6,039 bases of DNA, from positions 16,412 through 22,450 of the forward strand of contig DMFQ01000267.1 of NCBI GenBank assembly GCA_003450555.1. Direction: 5' to 3'. This stretch comes from Ktedonobacter sp. (GTDB lineage Bacteria; Chloroflexota; Ktedonobacteria; Ktedonobacterales; Ktedonobacteraceae). The position numbers and the translations under genes were made by a program. Below the pieces are notes generated by a model that was not told where the DNA came from, searched no databases, and saw nothing but the letters and a program-made list of their open reading frames with translations. This document shows, piece by piece, positions 1 to 4,678 of this stretch (positions within the stretch are counted from its first letter, which is position 1; each line of letters opens with the position of its first letter).

Positions 1-70
1 GGGCTTGCCCCTGCCCTGCGCGTCCCTGCCCTGCTCGCCCCTGCCCTGCTCGCCCCTGCTCTGCTTATTC
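1..70. repeat. 15-bp tandem repeat (minisatellite), cut by the window edge
   Basis: Units of 15 bp of the form CTGCCCTGCTCGCCC run at 11-25, 26-40, 41-55 and 56-70. The two middle units are identical; the first differs at three positions and the last has decayed into AT-richer sequence. Bases 1-10 resemble the tail of another unit, so the array probably continues to the left. It is extremely C-rich on this strand and lies just beyond the stop of the exporter gene. Because 15 is a multiple of three, plus frame 1 reads as a pentapeptide repeat (PALLA) and stays open from the edge to a TGA at 100-102. It could therefore be the tail of a convergent gene; equally it may be a non-coding minisatellite. 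The window cannot decide. Confidence 0.75.
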
Positions 71-88
71 ACATTCAAACAGGAGACA

Positions 89-1657
89 TTATTCGCTCAT
101 GACCGGGACAGGTGAGGTCTCAACCGTCTCACCGCGCTTTTTGGCTGCCTTGGCTGCCTCGATAGCAGGGTCGCGACCGAGGAAGAAGGCCAGCACTGTG
201 CAGATGGCACAACCGACCAGGACGAACAGAAAGGTATCGTTCAAGCCCATCGTCACGGCGTGTTGTGTCACACATATTTTGAGTGCCGGAGCATTCTGAC
301 CCGCCTGCTGGACACAGGCTGCCGCCACTGCGCCGAGTGGCCGGGTCAGGAAGCCTGCGGCAATCTCCTGGGCATGCATCGTTCCCTGCCCGGTGAGGAA
401 GGTGGTGAGCACAGCCACACCCACCGCGCCGAACACCACTTTGGTTGAGCTGATCAGCGATGACGCCTTTGCCATCTGCCGGTTGCTGACAACCGATATG
501 GCAAGGGTCTGCAAAGGCTGGGCCACCAGACCAAGGCCAAGGCCGCGCAGGATCAGCCAGATTTGCAGGTCCGCGCCTGTTGTACTGATGTCCATGCGCG
601 TGAAGCCGATCATCGAAAGCGCAGCGATGGCTAAACCGATCACAGCAAGAACGCGTGGCCCAACTTTGTTATACAGCTTCCCTCCGATTGCCAGCCCAAC
701 CGCCATGGCCAGACCCTGACTAATCAAAATCTCACCTGTTGTGAACGAGGACAGCCCCTGCACGCTCTCAAAGAAGAGCGGCAAGATGAAAAGACTTCCG
801 AAGAGCACCGCTACTGTCACCCATTGCAGGATGTTCGCTATCGTGAAGGTATAGCTGCCGAAGAGCCGCACATCCATGACCGGGTCTTTCACTCGCAGCT
901 CTACGATTATGAAAGCGACTAGCAACACACTGCCAGTAATCAAGAACGAGAGGACCGTTGTATCACCCCAGCCATGCGGACCTGCCTCGCTAATCCCATA
1001 GACAAGGGTGGTGAACGCTCCCATTGACAGAATCAGCCCCAGCACATCAAAGCCCTTCGATACCGACTCCTCCTGACCATTTGCCTCTTGTTCAGCTTTG
1101 TTGTCGCGCAGGACAAGCAACGAGAGGATGAACGCGACGACGCCAATAGGAAGATTGATCGTGAAGATCGCATTCCAGCTAAAGTTGGTCGCGAGGTACC
1201 CCCCCAGAGTTGGGCCAAAAGCAGGTCCGAGCAGCAGTGGAACCATGAGTATCACCATCGCACCGGCACGCTCTGTCGGCCCAAACATGCGAAAGATGAT
1301 GGCCATGGCGACCGGCAACATGGCCCCACCGCCGATACCCTGCAGGATGCGAAAGGCGATCAAGAATTGCTCGTTGGGCGCGAACGCGCACAGCCCGGAA
1401 CCGAGCGTAAACAGCGCCAATGTGATCAAGAAGATCGTTTTAGTCCCAATACGATCGCTCAGATAGCCGACAATTGGGATGACTGCCGCAGTCGCCAGGA
1501 AGTATCCCGTGCCGACCCAGGTAATCGTCTGGAAATCCGTGTGGAATGCCCTGGCTATTTCGGGAAGCACGACGCTGACAATCGTATTATCGAGAATGGC
1601 CATCAGCAGGCCGAGCGCAATAACGAGCGTCGCCTGCCACCTGTATGAGAGATGCAT
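89..1657 (-). CDS. DHA2-family (EmrB/QacA-like) MFS drug:H+ antiporter
   Basis: A 522-aa integral membrane exporter that probably expels drugs or other toxic hydrophobic compounds across the cytoplasmic membrane using the proton gradient. Helix 1 carries the DHA2 signature LDNTIVSVVLP with its conserved Asp (D23). Motif A, GYLSDRIGTK, is at about residues 64-73 between helices 2 and 3. The LQGIGGGAMLP stretch at about 105-115 follows the conserved Arg R103, and the antiporter motif C, GPAFGPTLGG, is at about 144-153 in helix 5. Length and hydrophobic pattern fit the 14-helix class. A longer outer loop with two Cys lies before the last helix, and the tail is short and charged. The start is fixed by AAGGAGAT at 1663-1670, about 5-7 nt before ATG. 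It lies 19 bp downstream of the TetR gene on the same strand, so the two are almost certainly one operon under that repressor. The substrate cannot be told from sequence; a siderophore or antibiotic exporter is also possible. Confidence 0.95.
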   Translation of the reverse strand: MHLSYRWQATLVIALGLLMAILDNTIVSVVLPEIARAFHTDFQTITWVGTGYFLATAAVIPIVGYLSDRIGTKTIFLITLALFTLGSGLCAFAPNEQFLIAFRILQGIGGGAMLPVAMAIIFRMFGPTERAGAMVILMVPLLLGPAFGPTLGGYLATNFSWNAIFTINLPIGVVAFILSLLVLRDNKAEQEANGQEESVSKGFDVLGLILSMGAFTTLVYGISEAGPHGWGDTTVLSFLITGSVLLVAFIIVELRVKDPVMDVRLFGSYTFTIANILQWVTVAVLFGSLFILPLFFESVQGLSSFTTGEILISQGLAMAVGLAIGGKLYNKVGPRVLAVIGLAIAALSMIGFTRMDISTTGADLQIWLILRGLGLGLVAQPLQTLAISVVSNRQMAKASSLISSTKVVFGAVGVAVLTTFLTGQGTMHAQEIAAGFLTRPLGAVAAACVQQAGQNAPALKICVTQHAVTMGLNDTFLFVLVGCAICTVLAFFLGRDPAIEAAKAAKKRGETVETSPVPVMSE

Positions 1658-1662
1658 AGCAC

Positions 1663-1670
1663 ATCTCCTT
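1663..1670 (-). promoter_or_regulatory. Strong ribosome binding site of the exporter gene
   Basis: Read on the minus strand this is AAGGAGAT, close to the ideal anti-16S match, ending 5 nt before the ATG at 1655-1657. It lies within the 19-bp gap after the TetR stop codon, so the exporter can be translated independently from the shared transcript. It fixes the exporter start. Confidence 0.8.
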
Positions 1671-1676
1671 TCTTTG

Positions 1677-2369
1677 TTAGGACTTCGTCTCTGGGAGATC
1701 GATCATCATCCCATGGACGATAAAGGCAATAATGTACTCCCGTGCTCTTGGGAGCGCCGCGGAGGAGAGTAAATCCTCGTCCGGGAGACGAATCATCTGA
1801 TACAAAGGAATGAAGGTCAGATAGGACAGGCAGATCTGCAAGATCATGCTCAGTTGTATCAAGGGAACGAAATCAGATCGGAGCAATCCGGCACTGCGCG
1901 CCTTGCGAAAGAATGCTTCGAACTGTTGAGCATCCTCAACATCAAATTGTGAAATGATCTTTGCATAGGTCTGCCAGCCCTCTGCCTGTTCCCAGAGCAA
2001 CATGCGCATGAAACGCGGATGTTCGACCAGGTAATCAAAAATTATGATGACGATTATTTCGAGTACTGCCTTGAACGAGTGAGCATTGGAGGCAATGGAT
2101 TCATCCTCTAGCAAGGGTGCGAGCACGCGCACCTGTAATGCAGTCATTTCTCTGTCAGCACGCTTGACCACCTCGGCATAGAGGCCAAGCTTATCGTCGA
2201 AGTAGTGGAAAATCAGGCTTTTGTTGTACCCCGATTCCGCCGCGATGGCATCGATGCGTGCCCCATCGAAACCATGTTCCGCGAAGACCTTTTCCCCTGC
2301 ATCTAAGATAGCTTGACGAGCAGATTCAGCATCACGCTCGCGCCTTGGCTTTCTATCGGATGACATCAT
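1677..2369 (-). CDS. TetR/AcrR-family transcriptional repressor
   Basis: A 230-aa (or 229-aa) DNA-binding regulator. Residues about 15-64 form the TetR_N domain: RQAILDAGEKVFAEHGFDGA, then the helix-turn-helix around residues 39-58 (IDAIAAESGYNKSLIFHYF), ending in the typical FDDKLGLYAEVV. The rest is helical and divergent, as expected for the ligand-binding and dimerisation domain; it is not specific enough to name a ligand. Two ATG codons are adjacent (2367-2369 and 2364-2366). The Shine-Dalgarno AAAGGA (2372-2377) sits only 2 nt from the first but 5 nt from the second, so the real start may be the second. The gene precedes the DHA2 exporter by 19 bp on the same strand, and paired palindromes lie just upstream. 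The inferred role is to repress its own operon until an exported compound, or a related one, binds it. Confidence 0.95.
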   Translation of the reverse strand: MMSSDRKPRRERDAESARQAILDAGEKVFAEHGFDGARIDAIAAESGYNKSLIFHYFDDKLGLYAEVVKRADREMTALQVRVLAPLLEDESIASNAHSFKAVLEIIVIIIFDYLVEHPRFMRMLLWEQAEGWQTYAKIISQFDVEDAQQFEAFFRKARSAGLLRSDFVPLIQLSMILQICLSYLTFIPLYQMIRLPDEDLLSSAALPRAREYIIAFIVHGMMIDLPETKS

Positions 2370-2385
2370 TGTCCTTTCCCTTATC

Positions 2386-2423
2386 TTTTAACTAACTAGT
2401 TATTTATTTTAACTAACTGGTTA
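2386..2423. promoter_or_regulatory. Tandem palindromic operators, probably for the TetR-family repressor
   Basis: Two 17-bp boxes, TTTTAACTAACTAGTTA at 2386-2402 and TTTTAACTAACTGGTTA at 2407-2423, differ at one base and start exactly 21 bp apart, two turns of B-DNA. Each contains an inverted repeat: TAACTAGTTA (2393-2402) is a perfect palindrome, and CTAAC-TG-GTTAG (2413-2424) has perfect 5-bp arms. The pair sits 17-55 bp upstream of the repressor start. TetR-family proteins commonly bind such palindromes next to their own gene, and placement on the same helix face would allow two dimers to bind side by side. That this protein binds here is inference from position and symmetry. Confidence 0.75.
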
Positions 2424-2434
2424 GATAGTAACAG
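2406..2434 (-). promoter_or_regulatory. Possible promoter of the tetR-exporter operon
   Basis: On the minus strand, TAAAAT (2411 to 2406) is a 5-of-6 match to the -10 consensus. A poor -35, CTGTTA (2434 to 2429), lies 17 bp upstream. The -10 overlaps the start of the right-hand palindromic box, and the left-hand box falls around the expected transcription start, so a bound repressor would block initiation. The weak -35 makes the exact placement uncertain. Confidence 0.4.
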
Positions 2435-2479
2435 GAAAAATGAAAAAAGTCAAGTGGTCGTATTCGCTCAATGTGGCAC

Positions 2480-2508
2480 TTCCCAAATAGCACAATTTGC
2501 GGTATTCT
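2480..2508 (+). promoter_or_regulatory. Weak candidate promoter upstream of the PrsW-like gene
   Basis: TTCCCA (2480-2485) and TATTCT (2503-2508) each match their consensus at 4 of 6 positions, with a 17-bp spacer. Transcription would start near 2515, giving a leader of about 120 nt before the GTG start at 2635. A start there would fall inside the Shine-Dalgarno-like sequence of the small ORF at 2522, so this promoter and that ORF fit together poorly. No better plus-strand promoter was found in 2424-2634. Confidence 0.25.
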
Positions 2509-2521
2509 TGGGGAGGTGTTT

Positions 2522-2599
2522 ATGGATGGTTTTTGCTTAAAACTTCTGTTGATCTTCATACGTAAGAATCAAGAAACGTATTTTTCAACCTGGCGATAG
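2522..2599 (+). CDS. Possible small or leader ORF (25 codons) ahead of the PrsW-like gene
   Basis: An ATG at 2522 opens 25 codons ending at TAG 2597-2599. The near-perfect Shine-Dalgarno GGGGAGGTG (2510-2518) lies 3 nt upstream of the ATG, or about 5 nt from its GGAGG core; it is the best such site in the plus-strand half of the window. The peptide starts MDGFCLKLLLIFIRK, a short hydrophobic run followed by basic residues, and ends in a polar tail. It stops 35 bp before the GTG of the PrsW-like gene on the same strand. It could be a tiny membrane peptide or a leader that tunes translation of the next gene, or a chance ORF. I recognise no family. Confidence 0.3.
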   Translation: MDGFCLKLLLIFIRKNQETYFSTWR

Positions 2600-2634
2600 A
2601 GGGATGCTGCTAAGCTGAGAAAAGGTAGAATATA

Positions 2635-4392
2635 GTGAGTTATGAGAACAGGGATCTATTGCCAGTAGATCCCGGCGCTGGCAATCGCCCACCACTATCC
2701 TCGGAGCGCTGGGGAGCGTGGGCGGTAGATGATGAGGATACCCAACCACAGCGCGCAATATCAGTCCCTTCCGGTGCGCCACAGCTTGCTAGCGAACAAA
2801 AGGGAGCGCCGCTACAGGAACAACAGCAGGTCATTAACCCACAGTTCATGCATCGAGAACATGTAACGGGCGCTCTCAACGTATACCCCTCAGATGCGCC
2901 GCTGTTTCGACCCGCTACTTCTCAGCCATACCCGCCACAAGCAGCAGGCTATCCCCCTCCACAACAATGGCAGGGGTACCCGCCACAAGGCATCCCTCCA
3001 CAACAATGGCAGGGGTATCCACCACAAGGAATCCCTCCCTATCAACAACAGGGATATCCTTCCTATTCTGCCTATCAAGGGTACGCACCGGCCTATCATC
3101 CCTATGGAGGATACCCTGGCTACAATGGTTATCCACCTTATGGGTGGCAAGCGCCACGACCAAAGCAGGATGGCTACCGCCTCACAATCGTTATCATTTC
3201 GCTGATCGCATCGGGCCTGACTATATTAGCTGGACTGGGCAGCATCCTCTTTTTGTTGTTGGTCATCATCGGTACCAGCGTCAATCCAAACAGTAGTGTT
3301 ATCAGCGGATCACAATACTTCAGCAGCCTCTTGACGTTGACGGCATTCATCATCGCAGGTATTGCTGGGGGCGGCTTCAGTCTCTATCACAGCATTCGCG
3401 GCATCCTCCACAAGGGTTCGGCCAGCTTTAAACTGCCCTGGTTCTGGATATTCTTAATCGTGTACCTGTTCGTGCTTGGCATTGGCTACGCGCTGTTGGC
3501 AAATGGGGGGGAAGTGGTTATACCTGTGTTGACCATCTTCTTGATTATCCTGGCCGCCATTTTTCCCGCGCTCACTCTGCTCGCGCTCGCGGCGCGACGC
3601 CTGCGTTTCCCGGATTGGACAACGACGTGGCGACGCTTTACGCTGGCCTTGACCAGCGGGGCAACGCTGGGTGTTGGCCTGGCGCTGGTCATTGAAATAG
3701 CGCTGCTCTACCTGGTGATACAGGGACCCGGTGCGGCGCAGGCGCGAGAGTGTATCGGTAATCCCGATCTGCCTTTCTGTGGGACATTTACAGCCTTCAA
3801 CATCATTTTTCTCATAGTGGCGATCATCGGACCAATAGTCGAGGAAACGGTAAAACCGCTGGCGGTGGTATTGTATATTGGGCGGTTACGCAGCCCTTCG
3901 GAAGCTTTCCTGTTAGGTATGGCCAGCGGCATTGGTTTTGCCATGGTAGAGACAGTGGGATACATAGGTTCCGGCTATCACGACTGGCTGGCTGTCGCAA
4001 TCGAGCGTACTGGAGCCGGGCTGCTGCACGGTGTCGGAGCTGGCATGGTGACGCTTGGTTGGTATTACCTGTTCCACGCTGAAAAACACCGCTTTCTCAA
4101 AGCCCTGGGCTTCTGGTCATACGCGGTTTTCCAACACTTCGTCTGGAACGCCACCGCGGTCCTCGGGCTGTTGCCTGGTCCGGTAGGCGCCACTTTAAAT
4201 AGCTGGAATTTGAATCTAGGTTTTGTCTCGGTGCCGTTTATTGAGATACTGAACATCATTGAAGCAATTCTGATACTCCTGTTTTTCTTGTATATAACTG
4301 GGAGATTGAGGAAAAGGAAACCCTCTCCACCTACCTCTGAGATGCCTGGAAGGGAGCAAGCACGCGAAGCGCAGGTGGCAGTCCGAGCATAG
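2635..4392 (+). CDS. PrsW-family intramembrane protease-like protein with Pro/Gln/Tyr-rich N-terminal region
   Basis: A 585-aa multi-pass membrane protein. Residues 1-180 are polar and probably disordered: they hold two exact 13-residue repeats PPQQWQGYPPQGI (108-133) and a degenerate third, then a YPxY/GYxPY-rich stretch. From about 183 there are nine or ten hydrophobic segments. The PrsW core is visible: VEETVKPLAV with EExxK at 403-407, FAMVE (FxxxE) at 435-439, LLHG with His 465, and FQHFVWNAT with His 501 and Asn 505. Known PrsW proteins cleave membrane substrates such as an anti-sigma factor, but are only about 220 aa; the extra helices and low-complexity head are additions. Two Cys (373, 382) flank a loop just before the catalytic segment. 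GTG is the only possible start: an in-frame TAG lies at 2626-2628, and AAAGGT is at 2621-2626. The C-terminal tail is basic and then polar. Proteolytic activity and substrate are inferred from the family. Confidence 0.85.
   Translation: MSYENRDLLPVDPGAGNRPPLSSERWGAWAVDDEDTQPQRAISVPSGAPQLASEQKGAPLQEQQQVINPQFMHREHVTGALNVYPSDAPLFRPATSQPYPPQAAGYPPPQQWQGYPPQGIPPQQWQGYPPQGIPPYQQQGYPSYSAYQGYAPAYHPYGGYPGYNGYPPYGWQAPRPKQDGYRLTIVIISLIASGLTILAGLGSILFLLLVIIGTSVNPNSSVISGSQYFSSLLTLTAFIIAGIAGGGFSLYHSIRGILHKGSASFKLPWFWIFLIVYLFVLGIGYALLANGGEVVIPVLTIFLIILAAIFPALTLLALAARRLRFPDWTTTWRRFTLALTSGATLGVGLALVIEIALLYLVIQGPGAAQARECIGNPDLPFCGTFTAFNIIFLIVAIIGPIVEETVKPLAVVLYIGRLRSPSEAFLLGMASGIGFAMVETVGYIGSGYHDWLAVAIERTGAGLLHGVGAGMVTLGWYYLFHAEKHRFLKALGFWSYAVFQHFVWNATAVLGLLPGPVGATLNSWNLNLGFVSVPFIEILNIIEAILILLFFLYITGRLRKRKPSPPTSEMPGREQAREAQVAVRA
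2955..3032 (+). repeat. 39-bp in-frame tandem duplication inside the PrsW-like gene
   Basis: Copies at 2955-2993 and 2994-3032 differ at only a few bases, all silent, and encode the same 13 residues, PPQQWQGYPPQGI. A diverged third copy follows from about 3033 (PPYQQQGYPSYSAYQGY). The array sits in the cytoplasmic or exposed low-complexity head of the protein. Such an array can change length in units of 13 residues by slippage or unequal exchange without breaking the frame. Confidence 0.85.
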
Positions 4393-4407
4393 AGTGAATG
4401 GGACGCG

Positions 4408-4461
4408 TTGTGACGATTGTGACAATTGTGACAGTTGTGACGGTTGTAGTAAATGTGACGT
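4408..4461 (+). repeat. Six-unit 9-bp direct repeat array, core TTGTGAC
   Basis: TTGTGAC begins at 4408, 4417, 4426 and 4435; the fifth unit (4444) is degenerate (TTGTAGT) and the sixth (4453) is ATGTGAC. The two bases after the heptamer vary (GA, AA, AG, GG), so the heptamer itself is conserved while the spacer is not. The array ends 7 bp before the candidate -35 of the kinase promoter, covering about -43 to -96 relative to its expected start. This suits a multi-site activator or repressor platform. A simple replication-slippage repeat is the alternative. Confidence 0.8.
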
Positions 4462-4467
4462 TGTTCA

Positions 4468-4497
4468 TTGCGCCCCGACATCCCAAAGTGCTATACT
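4468..4497 (+). promoter_or_regulatory. Candidate extended -10 promoter of the kinase gene
   Basis: TGC-TATACT at 4489-4497 is an extended -10 (TGn plus a 5-of-6 -10 hexamer). A weak -35, TTGCGC (4468-4473), lies 18 bp upstream; extended -10 promoters tolerate weak -35 elements. Transcription would begin near 4504 and leave a 5' leader of roughly 154 nt before the ATG at 4658, long enough to contain leader ORFs. The TTGTGAC array lies directly upstream. Confidence 0.5.
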
Positions 4498-4521
4498 GCA
4501 CTTGGCACGGTGGAGACCGTT

Positions 4522-4560
4522 ATGTCAAGATTTTCTTGTCTGGCTTCATCTATCCCCTAA
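4522..4560 (+). CDS. Possible 12-codon leader ORF in the kinase mRNA leader
   Basis: ATG at 4522-4524 opens a 12-residue ORF (MSRFSCLASSIP) ending in TAA at 4558-4560. GGTGGAG (4509-4515) lies 6 nt upstream and is a good ribosome binding site, better than anything in front of the kinase gene itself. It begins about 18 nt after the predicted transcription start. It may be a translated regulatory leader, or chance; no family is recognisable. Confidence 0.25.
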   Translation: MSRFSCLASSIP

Positions 4561-4628
4561 GAAAACGTACAAACGCTGTTTTTTGATATATACCGAGATA
4601 TGCGTCTTTTTATATAGATCATGTACTT

Positions 4629-4661
4629 ATGACGTCTGAAAACAAAGCGCTGCTTTTATGA
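4629..4661 (+). CDS. 10-codon upstream ORF duplicating the kinase N-terminus, with ATGA overlap
   Basis: ATG 4629-4631 opens MTSENKALLL, ending at TGA 4659-4661, which overlaps the ATG of the kinase gene at 4658-4660 as ATGA. Its first seven residues equal the first seven of the predicted kinase. The overlap is the classic arrangement for translational coupling, in which a ribosome ending here can restart on the next ATG. No clear Shine-Dalgarno sequence precedes either ATG. Whether it is translated is unknown; it may be just the remnant of a short tandem duplication. Confidence 0.35.
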   Translation: MTSENKALLL

Positions 4662-4678
4662 CATCTGAAAACAAAGCA
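4629..4678 (+). repeat. Short direct duplication of the kinase start region (29-bp offset)
   Basis: The 21 bases at 4629-4649 recur at 4658-4678 with two differences, both G to A at third codon positions (ACG/ACA and GCG/GCA). The offset of 29 bp is not a multiple of three, so the first copy is in another frame than the kinase and is closed by the TGA that overlaps the second copy's ATG. Confidence 0.85.

Larger units (their letters stand above)
4393..4657 (+). other. Regulatory spacer between the PrsW-like gene and the kinase gene
   Basis: No ordinary gene is evident in these 265 bp. In order they hold the TTGTGAC repeat array (4408-4461), an extended -10 promoter candidate (4468-4497), a 12-codon ORF with a Shine-Dalgarno sequence (4522-4560), an AT-rich tract (about 4578-4620), and the first copy of the duplicated kinase start (4629-4661). 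No convincing rho-independent terminator for the PrsW-like gene is present, so read-through into the kinase gene is possible. Confidence 0.6.

Noticed and set aside
11..70. 15-bp repeats considered as a CRISPR array
   Set aside because: The units are contiguous with no unique spacers and are far shorter than CRISPR repeats.
1088..1648. 186-codon ORF on the plus strand
   Set aside because: It lies wholly antisense to the well-supported exporter gene, its product is a charged unstructured composition typical of a shadow frame, and no ribosome binding site was seen.
2386..2634. Control of the PrsW-like gene by the TetR-family operators as a divergent target
   Set aside because: The boxes are over 200 bp from the GTG start, overlap the likely minus-strand promoter, and no plus-strand promoter overlaps them. 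Dual control cannot be supported.
4408..4461. TGTGA cores considered as CRP/FNR-type sites
   Set aside because: Those operators are inverted (TGTGA-N6-TCACA). Here every core is in the same orientation and no TCACA partner occurs at the right distance.
4526..4538. CAAGA-TTT-TCTTG inverted repeat as a terminator
   Set aside because: The stem is only 5 bp with a 3-base loop and is not followed by a T run; it lies within the proposed kinase leader.
4398..4586. ATG-started 62-codon ORF with repeated Val/Thr (VVTIVTIVTVVTVVV)
   Set aside because: This is another reading frame of the same 9-bp repeat, without a ribosome binding site.
4394..4639. GTG-started 81-codon ORF with a striking Cys run (CDDCDNCDSCDGCSKCD), in the same frame as the kinase
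   Set aside because: The Cys spacing is the direct consequence of the 9-bp TTGTGAC repeat read in one frame. There is no Shine-Dalgarno sequence, the start follows the PrsW stop by one base, the remainder has no protein-like pattern, and the promoter lies inside it. A small metal-binding protein is not excluded but unsupported.
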